Assembly: GCA_011947345.1 (NCBI GenBank)
Contig: JAAVTG010000695.1
Location: forward strand, 1 to 64,000
DNA length: 64,000 nucleotides
Direction of reading: 5' to 3'
Source: Phytophthora quininea
Taxonomy: Eukaryota > Oomycota > Peronosporomycetes > Peronosporales > Peronosporaceae
The position numbers were made by a program, and so were the translations under genes. Shown here one piece after another: positions 10,615-21,656 of this stretch (position 1 is the stretch's first letter; each line of letters starts with the position of its first letter). The notes beneath the pieces were generated by a model, which did no database searches, was not told where the DNA came from, and saw nothing but the letters and a program-made list of their open reading frames with translations.

Positions 10615-11292
10615 GGATAACAGACCCATCCCGCACCCGTTTCCAAAATCCGATTTACCGCTCCCCTGCGCTTCACACGGACCCGTGCTTCCGCGCGCAC
10701 GCGTCACCGCACTCCCTGCCACCCCGCCACTAACTCTGGACCCTCTCCGGAGCTTCCAACACATCCTACTCGACGCAGCATCGCCTGTATCGCACCACAT
10801 CGAATACCCCGTTCACGACGCTCATGGACGTCGGATTAGCTCGTGGCGGGTCGTCATGGCAATGGGGAGGTAGCAACACGGTCTGACAAGGATCGAGCGC
10901 CAAGTTGGAGCGACTCGCATCGGTCGGCAGGCGGGTTCGATGTGTCCGCCCTTGGAGGCGTCAGCCTTAAGACAACTCGTTCCCGTGACGTCGAAAGCCA
11001 CGTCTCGCTCTTCACACGCGCTGGGGGCGTCCTCTAGTTGCGTCCAATACGCCTTACCTTCGATACGACCGACTTCCATGAATGTACCTTACCTTCGATA
11101 CGACCGACTTCCATGAATGTAAAGTCGGCTCGATGCGCTCCATACTTCCAAGTCTGTGGCGACGTTCCCGGTCCGAAACCTTGGTGTGGGGTTCACTCGG
11201 ACGTGGGGAGGTCTGCAGCGGCTCCACAGAGCGTCCGCGAGCGCAGGAGAGGCAGTGGAGTGGTGCAAAACGCAGCATAACGAACATAAGAG

Positions 11293-11364
11293 TGCGCGTG
11301 CCCGGATTCGAACCAGGGATTTCACCGCCACAAGGTGAGGTACTGACCACTATACTACACACGC
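11293..11364 (-). tRNA. tRNA-His(GTG), array copy 14
   Basis: Identical to copy 1 of tRNA-His. Confidence 0.96.
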
Positions 11365-11365
11365 C

Positions 11366-11438
11366 TGGAGAAGCAGGGTATCGATCCCTGTACCTCTCGC
11401 ATGCTAAGCGAGCGCTCTACCATTTGAGCTACATCCCC
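11366..11438 (-). tRNA. tRNA-Ala(AGC), array copy 14
   Basis: Identical to copy 2 of tRNA-Ala. Confidence 0.96.
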
Positions 11439-12115
11439 GGATAACAGACCCATCCCGCACCCGTTTCCAAAATCCGATTTACCGCTCCCCTGCGCTTCAC
11501 ACGGACCCGTGCTTCCGCGCGCACGCGTCACCGCACTCCCTGCCACCCCGCCACTAACTCTGGACCCTCTCCGGAGCTTCCAACACATCCTACTCGACGC
11601 AGCATCGCCTGTATCGCACCACATCGAATACCCCGTTCACGACGCTCATGGACGTCGGATTAGCTCGTGGCGGGTCGTCATGGCAATGGGGAGGTAGCAA
11701 CACGGTCTGACAAGGATCGAGCGCCAAGTTGGAGCGACTCGCATCGGTCGGCAGGCGGGTTCGATGTGTCCGCCCTTGGAGGCGTCAGCCTTAAGACAAC
11801 TCGTTCCCGTGACGTCGAAAGCCACGTCTCGCTCTTCACACGCTGGGGGCGTCCTCTAGTTGCGTCCAATACGCCTTACCTTCGATACGACCGACTTCCA
11901 TGAATGTACCTTACCTTCGATACGACCGACTTCCATGAATGTAAAGTCGGCTCGATGCGCTCCATACTTCCAAGTCTGTGGCGACGTTCCCGGTCCGAAA
12001 CCTTGGTGTGGGGTTCACTCGGACGTGGGGGAGGTCTGCAGCGGCTCTACAGAGCGTCCGCGAGCGCAGGAGAGGCAGTGGAGTGGTGCAAAACGCAGCA
12101 TAACGAACATAAGAG

Positions 12116-12187
12116 TGCGCGTGCCCGGATTCGAACCAGGGATTTCACCGCCACAAGGTGAGGTACTGACCACTATACTACACACGC
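12116..12187 (-). tRNA. tRNA-His(GTG), array copy 15
   Basis: Identical to copy 1 of tRNA-His. Confidence 0.96.
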
Positions 12188-12188
12188 C

Positions 12189-12261
12189 TGGAGAAGCAGG
12201 GTATCGATCCCTGTACCTCTCGCATGCTAAGCGAGCGCTCTACCATTTGAGCTACATCCCC
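12189..12261 (-). tRNA. tRNA-Ala(AGC), array copy 15
   Basis: Identical to copy 2 of tRNA-Ala. Confidence 0.96.
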
Positions 12262-12939
12262 GGATAACAGACCCATCCCGCACCCGTTTCCAAAATCCGA
12301 TTTACCGCTCCCCTGCGCTTCACACGGACCCGTGCTTCCGCGCGCACGCGTCACCGCACTCCCTGCCACCCCGCCACCAACTCTGGACCCTCTCCGGAGC
12401 TTCCAACACATCCTACTCGACGCAGCATCGCCTGTATCGCACCACATCGAATACCCCGTTCACGACGCTCATGGACGTCGGATTAGCTCGTGGCGGGTCG
12501 TCATGGCAATGGGGAGGTAGCAACACGGTCTGACAAGGATCGAGCGCCAAGTTGGAGCGACTCGCATCGGTCGGCAGGCGGGTTCGATGTGTCCGCCCTT
12601 GGAGGCGTCAGCCTTAAGACAACTCGTTCCCGTGACGTCGAAAGCCACGTCTCGCTCTTCACACGCGCTGGGGGCGTCCTCTAGTTGCGTCCAATACGCC
12701 TTACCTTCGATACGACCGACTTCCATGAATGTACCTTACCTTCGATACGACCGACTTCCATGAATGTAAAGTCGGCTCGATGCGCTCCATACTTCCAAGT
12801 CTGTGGCGACGTTCCCGGTCCGAAACCTTGGTGTGGGGTTCACTCGGACGTGGGGAGGTCTGCAGCGGCTCCACAGAGCGTCCGCGAGCGCAGGAGAGGC
12901 AGTGGAGTGGTGCAAAACGCAGCATAACGAACATAAGAG

Positions 12940-13011
12940 TGCGCGTGCCCGGATTCGAACCAGGGATTTCACCGCCACAAGGTGAGGTACTGACCACTAT
13001 ACTACACACGC
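12940..13011 (-). tRNA. tRNA-His(GTG), array copy 16
   Basis: Identical to copy 1 of tRNA-His. Confidence 0.96.
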
Positions 13012-13012
13012 C

Positions 13013-13085
13013 TGGAGAAGCAGGGTATCGATCCCTGTACCTCTCGCATGCTAAGCGAGCGCTCTACCATTTGAGCTACATCCCC
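13013..13085 (-). tRNA. tRNA-Ala(AGC), array copy 16
   Basis: Identical to copy 2 of tRNA-Ala. In the 5' flank the usual A4 run is A3 in this unit, so the backup minus-strand T4 is lost. Confidence 0.95.
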
Positions 13086-13760
13086 GGATAACAGACCCAT
13101 CCCGCACCCGTTTCCAAATCCGATTTACCGCTCCCTGCGCTTCACACGGACCCGTGCTTCCGCGCGCACGCGTCACCGCACTCCCTGCCACCCCGCCACC
13201 AACTCTGGACCCTCTCCGGAGCTTCCAACACATCCTACTCGACGCAGCATCGCCTGTATCGCACCACATCGAATACCCCGTTCACGACGCTCATGGACGT
13301 CGGATTAGCTCGTGGCGGGTCGTCATGGCAATGGGGAGGTAGCAACACGGTCTGACAAGGATCGAGCGCCAAGTTGGAGCGACTCGCATCGGTCGGCAGG
13401 CGGGTTCGATGTGTCCGCCCTTGGAGGCGTCAGCCTTAAGACAACTCGTTCCCGTGACGTCGAAAGCCACGTCTCGCTCTTCACACGCGCTGGGGCGTCC
13501 TCTAGTTGCGTCCAATACGCCTTACCTTCGATACGACCGACTTCCATGAATGTACCTTACCTTCGATACGACCGACTTCCATGAATGTAAAGTCGGCTCG
13601 ATGCGCTCCATACTTCCAAGTCTGTGGCGACGTTCCCGGTCCGAAACCTTGGTGTGGGGTTCACTCGGACGTGGGGAGGTCTGCAGCGGCTCCACAGAGC
13701 GTCCGCGAGCGCAGGAGAGGCAGTGGAGTGGTGCAAAACGCAGCATAACGAACATAAGAG

Positions 13761-13832
13761 TGCGCGTGCCCGGATTCGAACCAGGGATTTCACCGCCACA
13801 AGGTGAGGTACTGACCACTATACTACACACGC
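13761..13832 (-). tRNA. tRNA-His(GTG), array copy 17
   Basis: Identical to copy 1 of tRNA-His. Confidence 0.96.
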
Positions 13833-13833
13833 C

Positions 13834-13906
13834 TGGAGAAGCAGGGTATCGATCCCTGTACCTCTCGCATGCTAAGCGAGCGCTCTACCATTTGAGCTAC
13901 ATCCCC
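13834..13906 (-). tRNA. tRNA-Ala(AGC), array copy 17
   Basis: Identical to copy 2 of tRNA-Ala. Confidence 0.96.
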
Positions 13907-14584
13907 GGATAACAGACCCATCCCGCACCCGTTTCCAAAATCCGATTTACCGCTCCCCTGCGCTTCACACGGACCCGTGCTTCCGCGCGCACGCGTCACC
14001 GCACTCCCTGCCACCCCGCCACCAACTCTGGACCCTCTCCGGAGCTTCCAACACATCCTACTCGACGCAGCATCGCCTGTATCGCACCACATCGAATACC
14101 CCGTTCACGACGCTCATGGACGTCGGATTAGCTCGTGGCGGGTCGTCATGGCAATGGGGAGGTAGCAACACGGTCTGACAAGGATCGAGCGCCAAGTTGG
14201 AGCGACTCGCATCGGTCGGCAGGCGGGTTCGATGTGTCCGCCCTTGGAGGCGTCAGCCTTAAGACAACTCGTTCCCGTGACGTCGAAAGCCACGTCTCGC
14301 TCTTCACACGCGCTGGGGGCGTCCTCTAGTTGCGTCCAATACGCCTTACCTTCGATACGACCGACTTCCATGAATGTACCTTACCTTCGATACGACCGAC
14401 TTCCATGAATGTAAAGTCGGCTCGATGCGCTCCATACTTCCAAGTCTGTGGCGACGTTCCCGGTCCGAAACCTTGGTGTGGGGTTCACTCGGACGTGGGG
14501 AGGTCTGCAGCGGCTCCACAGAGCGTCCGCGAGCGCAGGAGAGGCAGTGGAGTGGTGCAAAACGCAGCATAACGAACATAAGAG

Positions 14585-14656
14585 TGCGCGTGCCCGGATT
14601 CGAACCAGGGATTTCACCGCCACAAGGTGAGGTACTGACCACTATACTACACACGC
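14585..14656 (-). tRNA. tRNA-His(GTG), array copy 18
   Basis: Identical to copy 1 of tRNA-His. Confidence 0.96.
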
Positions 14657-14657
14657 C

Positions 14658-14730
14658 TGGAGAAGCAGGGTATCGATCCCTGTACCTCTCGCATGCTAAG
14701 CGAGCGCTCTACCATTTGAGCTACATCCCC
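14658..14730 (-). tRNA. tRNA-Ala(AGC), array copy 18
   Basis: Identical to copy 2 of tRNA-Ala. Confidence 0.96.
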
Positions 14731-15408
14731 GGATAACAGACCCATCCCGCACCCGTTTCCAAAATCCGATTTACCGCTCCCCTGCGCTTCACACGGACCC
14801 GTGCTTCCGCGCGCACGCGTCACCGCACTCCCTGCCACCCCGCCACCAACTCTGGACCCTCTCCGGAGCTTCCAACACATCCTACTCGACGCAGCATCGC
14901 CTGTATCGCACCACATCGAATACCCCGTTCACGACGCTCATGGACGTCGGATTAGCTCGTGGCGGGTCGTCATGGCAATGGGGAGGTAGCAACACGGTCT
15001 GACAAGGATCGAGCGCCAAGTTGGAGCGACTCGCATCGGTCGGCAGGCGGGTTCGATGTGTCCGCCCTTGGAGGCGTCAGCCTTAAGACAACTCGTTCCC
15101 GTGACGTCGAAAGCCACGTCTCGCTCTTCACACGCGCTGGGGGCGTCCTCTAGTTGCGTCCAATACGCCTTACCTTCGATACGACCGACTTCCATGAATG
15201 TACCTTACCTTCGATACGACCGACTTCCATGAATGTAAAGTCGGCTCGATGCGCTCCATACTTCCAAGTCTGTGGCGACGTTCCCGGTCCGAAACCTTGG
15301 TGTGGGGTTCACTCGGACGTGGGGAGGTCTGCAGCGGCTCCACAGAGCGTCCGCGAGCGCAGGAGAGGCAGTGGAGTGGTGCAAAACGCAGCATAACGAA
15401 CATAAGAG

Positions 15409-15480
15409 TGCGCGTGCCCGGATTCGAACCAGGGATTTCACCGCCACAAGGTGAGGTACTGACCACTATACTACACACGC
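15409..15480 (-). tRNA. tRNA-His(GTG), array copy 19
   Basis: Identical to copy 1 of tRNA-His. Confidence 0.96.
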
Positions 15481-15481
15481 C

Positions 15482-15554
15482 TGGAGAAGCAGGGTATCGA
15501 TCCCTGTACCTCTCGCATGCTAAGCGAGCGCTCTACCATTTGAGCTACATCCCC
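15482..15554 (-). tRNA. tRNA-Ala(AGC), array copy 19
   Basis: Identical to copy 2 of tRNA-Ala. Confidence 0.96.
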
Positions 15555-16232
15555 GGATAACAGACCCATCCCGCACCCGTTTCCAAAATCCGATTTACCG
15601 CTCCCCTGCGCTTCACACGGACCCGTGCTTCCGCGCGCACGCGTCACCGCACTCCCTGCCACCCCGCCACCAACTCTGGACCCTCTCCGGAGCTTCCAAC
15701 ACATCCTACTCGACGCAGCATCGCCTGTATCGCACCACATCGAATACCCCGTTCACGACGCTCATGGACGTCGGATTAGCTCGTGGCGGGTCGTCATGGC
15801 AATGGGGAGGTAGCAACACGGTCTGACAAGGATCGAGCGCCAAGTTGGAGCGACTCGCATCGGTCGGCAGGCGGGTTCGATGTGTCCGCCCTTGGAGGCG
15901 TCAGCCTTAAGACAACTCGTTCCCGTGACGTCGAAAGCCACGTCTCGCTCTTCACACGCGCTGGGGGCGTCCTCTAGTTGCGTCCAATACGCCTTACCTT
16001 CGATACGACCGACTTCCATGAATGTACCTTACCTTCGATACGACCGACTTCCATGAATGTAAAGTCGGCTCGATGCGCTCCATACTTCCAAGTCTGTGGC
16101 GACGTTCCCGGTCCGAAACCTTGGTGTGGGGTTCACTCGGACGTGGGGAGGTCTGCAGCGGCTCCACAGAGCGTCCGCGAGCGCAGGAGAGGCAGTGGAG
16201 TGGTGCAAAACGCAGCATAACGAACATAAGAG

Positions 16233-16304
16233 TGCGCGTGCCCGGATTCGAACCAGGGATTTCACCGCCACAAGGTGAGGTACTGACCACTATACTACAC
16301 ACGC
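16233..16304 (-). tRNA. tRNA-His(GTG), array copy 20
   Basis: Identical to copy 1 of tRNA-His. Confidence 0.96.
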
Positions 16305-16305
16305 C

Positions 16306-16378
16306 TGGAGAAGCAGGGTATCGATCCCTGTACCTCTCGCATGCTAAGCGAGCGCTCTACCATTTGAGCTACATCCCC
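16306..16378 (-). tRNA. tRNA-Ala(AGC), array copy 20
   Basis: Identical to copy 2 of tRNA-Ala. Confidence 0.96.
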
Positions 16379-17056
16379 GGATAACAGACCCATCCCGCAC
16401 CCGTTTCCAAAATCCGATTTACCGCTCCCCTGCGCTTCACACGGACCCGTGCTTCCGCGCGCACGCGTCACCGCACTCCCTGCCACCCCGCCACCAACTC
16501 TGGACCCTCTCCGGAGCTTCCAACACATCCTACTCGACGCAGCATCGCCTGTATCGCACCACATCGAATACCCCGTTCACGACGCTCATGGACGTCGGAT
16601 TAGCTCGTGGCGGGTCGTCATGGCAATGGGGAGGTAGCAACACGGTCTGACAAGGATCGAGCGCCAAGTTGGAGCGACTCGCATCGGTCGGCAGGCGGGT
16701 TCGATGTGTCCGCCCTTGGAGGCGTCAGCCTTAAGACAACTCGTTCCCGTGACGTCGAAAGCCACGTCTCGCTCTTCACACGCGCTGGGGCGTCCTCTAG
16801 TTGCGTCCAATACGCCTTACCTTCGATACGACCGACTTCCATGAATGTACCTTACCTTCGATACGACCGACTTCCATGAATGTAAAGTCGGCTCGATGCA
16901 CTCCATACTTCCAAGTCTGTGGCGACGTTCCCGGTCCGAAACCTTGGTGTGGGGTTCACTCGGACGTGGTGGAGGTGTGCAGCGGCTCCACAGAGCGTCC
17001 GCGAGCGCAGGAGAGGCAGTGGAGTGGTGCAAAACGCAGCATAACGAACATAAGAG

Positions 17057-17128
17057 TGCGCGTGCCCGGATTCGAACCAGGGATTTCACCGCCACAAGGT
17101 GAGGTACTGACCACTATACTACACACGC
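17057..17128 (-). tRNA. tRNA-His(GTG), array copy 21
   Basis: Identical to copy 1 of tRNA-His. Confidence 0.96.
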
Positions 17129-17129
17129 C

Positions 17130-17202
17130 TGGAGAAGCAGGGTATCGATCCCTGTACCTCTCGCATGCTAAGCGAGCGCTCTACCATTTGAGCTACATCC
17201 CC
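17130..17202 (-). tRNA. tRNA-Ala(AGC), array copy 21
   Basis: Identical to copy 2 of tRNA-Ala. Confidence 0.96.
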
Positions 17203-17880
17203 GGATAACAGACCCATCCCGCACCCGTTTCCAAAATCCGATTTACCGCTCCCCTGCGCTTCACACGGACCCGTGCTTCCGCGCGCACGCGTCACCGCAC
17301 TCCCTGCCACCCCGCCACCAACTCTGGACCCTCTCCGGAGCTTCCAACACATCCTACTCGACGCAGCATCGCCTGTATCGCACCACATCGAATACCTCGT
17401 TCACGACGCTCATGGACGTCGGATTAGCTCGTGGCGGGTCGTCATGGCAATGGGGAGGTAGCAACACGGTCTGACAAGGATCGAGCGCCAAGTTGGAGCG
17501 ACTCGCATCGGTCGGCAGGCGGGTTCGATGTGTCCGCCCTTGGAGGCGTCAGCCTTAAGACAACTCGTTCCCGTGACGTCGAAAGCCACGTCTCGCTCTT
17601 CACACGCGCTGGGGGCGTCCTCTAGTTGCGTCCAATACGCCTTACCTTCGATACGACCGACTTCCATGAATGTACCTTACCTTCGATACGACCGACTTCC
17701 ATGAATGTAAAGTCGGCTCGATGCGCTCCATACTTCCAAGTCTGTGGCGACGTTCCCGGTCCGAAACCTTGGTGTGGGGTTCACTCGGACGTGGGGAGGT
17801 CTGCAGCGGCTCCACAGAGCGTCCGCGAGCGCAGGAGAGGCAGTGGAGTGGTGCAAAACGCAGCATAACGAACATAAGAG

Positions 17881-17952
17881 TGCGCGTGCCCGGATTCGAA
17901 CCAGGGATTTCACCGCCACAAGGTGAGGTACTGACCACTATACTACACACGC
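17881..17952 (-). tRNA. tRNA-His(GTG), array copy 22
   Basis: Identical to copy 1 of tRNA-His. Confidence 0.96.
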
Positions 17953-17953
17953 C

Positions 17954-18026
17954 TGGAGAAGCAGGGTATCGATCCCTGTACCTCTCGCATGCTAAGCGAG
18001 CGCTCTACCATTTGAGCTACATCCCC
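17954..18026 (-). tRNA. tRNA-Ala(AGC), array copy 22
   Basis: Identical to copy 2 of tRNA-Ala. It is the last complete pair before the array edge. Confidence 0.96.
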
Positions 18027-18704
18027 GGATAACAGACCCATCCCGCACCCGTTTCCAAAATCCGATTTACCGCTCCCCTGCGCTTCACACGGACCCGTGC
18101 TTCCGCGCGCACGCGTCACCGCACTCCCTGCCACCCCGCCACCAACTCTGGACCCTCTCCGGAGCTTCCAACACATCCTACTCGACGCAGCATCGCCTGT
18201 ATCGCACCACATCGAATACCTCGTTCACGACGCTCATGGACGTCGGATTAGCTCGTGGCGGGTCGTCATGGCAATGGGGAGGTAGCAACACGGTCTGACA
18301 AGGATCGAGCGCCAAGTTGGAGCGACTCGCATCGGTCGGCAGGCGGGTTCGATGTGTCCGCCCTTGGAGGCGTCAGCCTTAAGACAACTCGTTCCCGTGA
18401 CGTCGAAAGCCACGTCTCGCTCTTCACACGCGCTGGGGCGTCCTCTAGTTGCGTCCAATACGCCTTACCTTCGATACGACCGACTTCCATGAATGTACCT
18501 TACCTTCGATACGACCGACTTCCATGAATGTAAAGTCGGCTCGATGCACTCCATACTTCCAAGTCTGTGGCGACGTTCCCGGTCCGAAACCTTGGTGTGG
18601 GGTTCACTCGGACGTGGTGGAGGTGTGCAGCGGCTCCACAGAGCGTCCGCGAGCGCAGGAGAGGCAGTGGAGTGGTGCAAAACGCAGCATAACGAACATA
18701 AGAG

Positions 18705-18763
18705 TGCGCGTGCCCGGATTCGAACCAGGGATTTCACCGCCACAAGGTGAGGTACTGACCACT
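18705..18763 (-). pseudogene. tRNA-His(GTG), copy 23, truncated at the array edge
   Basis: The 3' part (T arm, anticodon arm, part of D arm) is identical to the other copies, but similarity stops at about 18763. The 5' acceptor strand, the start of the D stem and the whole partner tRNA-Ala are replaced by unrelated sequence. It cannot form an acceptor stem. Confidence 0.93.
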
Positions 18764-21622
18764 TCTCACCTCCTCAATAACAAAGATGTTGGTTGTGTTG
18801 ACATCTGTGACATCATGCCTGTGTCGATATATATATATATTACTACGGGGCGATCTGTATACGGTACACATTTTCCAACTCTGGTAATACCACTCTAGGA
18901 AAATACATGCCTGGGTAACCAAGATCCGCTATTATTTCACAAAATAAATCTTGTCAACGGCAGCTAGCGAGACAATCAAACAGCAGCTGCTGACAACGAG
19001 ATTTGACAAGAAAACGTAGAACAAACTCGTTACGGCGAGGCTGCGCCTCTGATTGGCTGAAAAGGATCGTGACAGCTGACTGGCAATGACAACGGCGCTC
19101 CATGGTCGCTCAAAGGTGCTGTCGCTCGTTTCCTACGCTAGCACATGATCACTTTAACTCCGATCAAGCCGTATTAGCATGTATGTATAAACGTTTTCTA
19201 TTTTGAAGATTTTTATTGCATGTTATACACGCGTAGCTCAGTGGGTTGACCGACGAGCGTCACCAGCAGCGTCACCACCGCCGCAATCAGTAGTTATCCA
19301 GGGCAGAACCTGATCTAGCTGAGTGTAGAGTCGATAGGAGCACTGTAGATACGATGGTAAAGCAGTGCCAACGAACTAGCACCTCATCACCTAAATTTGA
19401 CAAGATACTTAGTGTTTCAATAGATTCTGCAACAAGAAATGGCAATAAAAGCAATAGTTAGTAGTTAGCACATATCGCAACATAATACGTAGCATGGCCA
19501 TCATCCTTACCCGTGAAGCTTCAGAATTTGAAACGAAAACGACAGCCTGCTGACCGCCCTGCCCGGCCGTCGCGCTTTCTCTCCCTCGTATTAAGTGCCA
19601 GCGGTGGTGGCAGGTCCTTGGCCGTCCTCTTGGCCTTCTTGTGGCGCAGTATCGGCGTTGACGTCGACCTTGCAAACACATAGCGGCCGGCGGTCGGTGG
19701 CAACTCCTGCAGCAGTGTGCCTGTGCGCGTCGAACTCTGAATCAAAACAATAAAAGTCAAATGTTTTGTCCAATCATATCCCTTTACTTCACCGCTACCA
19801 CTTCAGGTTACGGGAGCTCGACACAAGTCATTGATTTACCTGCCATTTGAGAAACGATTGGGTCCGCTGATTTGGTGGGTGCTCAAACGATGAGTGTTGC
19901 GAGAGCGCTGCATCAAATAATCTAGTGTTAAAGGGAGAGCAAAGGGGCCAGGAAGTGTTTGGCGATGACAACCAAGAATAATCTGGTGTGCTTCGTTGGG
20001 GACGGATGGCGAGGCGCCGGGAGCTCAATCATGCGCTGACCAAGGACGTGGTATCAAGGAGAATCGACCTAGTTTGCGGGAGCAGATGACAACGAGAAGA
20101 GTACTGCAGTGGCTTCGACACAGCGTGGGTCATACAGTGGATGATGGCAAGGACGGTCGACAGGGATCTTCGCGTGGTTGGCTACGAGCGCGGGTGCATC
20201 CGGTAGGTACTTATTTTGCTTCTCATTTTTGCTTTGCTCCGTCTCGGACAGGAGACTAACAGTGTTAACAAGACTACTTTACCCTACGTCTACCTCGACT
20301 TCTAGCAGCGGCTTCCGACTCTACTTGGCGTACCGGAACGATCCAACCAACCGAACCAAGCAATCCTCCTCCCCAGCAAGAGTTCCGGGGTTATTATTTG
20401 CTCGAGGGGCCCCAGAATCGCTGGGTCCCGCGTGGCCTAGCCTGCCGCGTATGCGGCGCCGCAAAATCCCCGCCCCACGTTATTCTCTACATTGAGCTCC
20501 ACCGTGAACTCGGTCACGATTGCTTTTGCAAGCTCCTACCATCTTGGGAGTTATGTACGCACTGCACCGAGCGAGATCAATGAAAACTAGAGCCAATATT
20601 TGCGCCACTTGCAGACGGAGTGTCCATCAGCCACGGAAAAGTGAGCTCTCAATTGGTCGATTCGATCAACTCCCTGCAATCCCTTTTGTACTCAATCACA
20701 CAGCTCGGCGCTGAAAACGGTCGTTTGGCAGTGCTGAAGAATCAGCATTTGATACTATATTCACCACTGAGCCGTCCACCCGCGAAGCTGTTGGCGAGTA
20801 TGATGTCACACACTTCTGTGGGTACAATTGTACTACTCGGGTGTGCATACATATGTGTGGGTATAGTCGTACGGCTCGTACGTGTGCGTGCGTACATATG
20901 TGTTCGTTCAAGTCACGAAACAGCACACCAATAAATTACGTCGTCTTGTCTAGTGCGACAACTCAACGCTTCTGACCAGAGTTGTACGAATTAGTATTGT
21001 CGACAACTTTCTTCCATAGCGTCAACGGCAGGTAAGCGAAAAAAATGATGATACCAAAGGCATCTAGAGTCTGTAGATACTTCGAACGCTCGTTAGAGCT
21101 TGGAGCTTGCTTATGCACCAAAACGCTGGCCCGTAAATAGTCGTAATTACCGTACGTAACTTAAACACACACGACAAAACCTCGAGATTTTCAGAATTAT
21201 TCCCCAAACACGACAAAACAAGGCATTTTCAGCGCATGTATATAACAAAACCAGGCATATTCGTGAGGAGGAAATGATAAAATAGTAACATATTTCTAGT
21301 ATTTACGCAGTATTTTTTCTACAAACCCATATTTTTGTTGAAAATCACCCTTTTATGTACGTTTCGAGATAAACATATGATTTTATGGAGACATAGCATG
21401 GATAAATGACGAAATGTTACATCTGTTGCCTTTTCGATGATAACATATGCATCTGCCGCATTTATGATATTACCATGATCTCGTGACAGTCGAGTGTGAT
21501 AATGAAGCATCATAGCTGCCTGAAAACTAGTGCGAATCTAACGAAATAGACTTATGTTCACTATAGTGCGAACTTAATAACCAGATTCACGGCATTTGTG
21601 ATAGCGAAGTTATCACACTACA
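18764..21622. other. Gene-poor region right of the tRNA array
   Basis: No convincing gene is seen in either strand. Open frames of 60-100 codons overlap one another and show no domain. There is a short (TA)n tract near 18828-18840, TG/CA-rich sequence near 20820-20920, and an AT-rich stretch around 21150-21600 with repeated ACGACAAAAC/ACAAAACCAGGC motifs. A tRNA D-arm-like string near 19232 has no matching T arm. Confidence 0.6.
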
Positions 21623-21656
21623 TTGCGACCTTTCATCCACGCCAGGGATCAATGGG

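Larger units (their letters stand above)
1..18763 (-). repeat. Tandem array of ~824-bp units carrying tRNA-Ala/tRNA-His pairs
   Basis: About 23 head-to-tail units fill this stretch. Spacing between successive tRNA-His genes is 820, 819, 821, 820, 817, 779, 822, 825, 822, 824, 824, 789, 824, 823, 824, 821 and then 824 six times. Each unit holds one minus-strand tRNA-Ala(AGC) to tRNA-His(GTG) pair and roughly 680 bp of spacer. Units are near identical. Most differences are 1-10 bp indels concentrated in the left 8 kb and a few shared SNPs in the right half. The array starts before base 1 and ends inside a truncated tRNA-His. No rRNA or protein gene is recognisable in the spacer. The strand given is that of the tRNAs. 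Confidence 0.97.

Noticed and set aside
1..18763. Over a hundred open frames of 60-190 codons within the array
   Set aside because: All are translations of the repeated tRNAs and spacer on both strands. The string MVERSLSMREVQGSIPC, for instance, is simply tRNA-Ala read as protein. They change length with every indel and none has a domain.
1..18763. CRISPR array or satellite centromere
   Set aside because: Units are about 824 bp with no short repeat/unique spacer alternation, and each carries functional-looking tRNA genes. Nothing points to Cas proteins or a centromeric satellite.
1..18763. rDNA or 5S rRNA repeat
   Set aside because: The spacing is rDNA-like, but no rRNA sequence or 5S internal promoter is recognisable in the unit.
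19225..19260. tRNA-like string GCGTAGCTCAGTGGGTTG
   Set aside because: It resembles a D arm and A box only. No anticodon stem, T arm or matching acceptor strand follows at the right distance.
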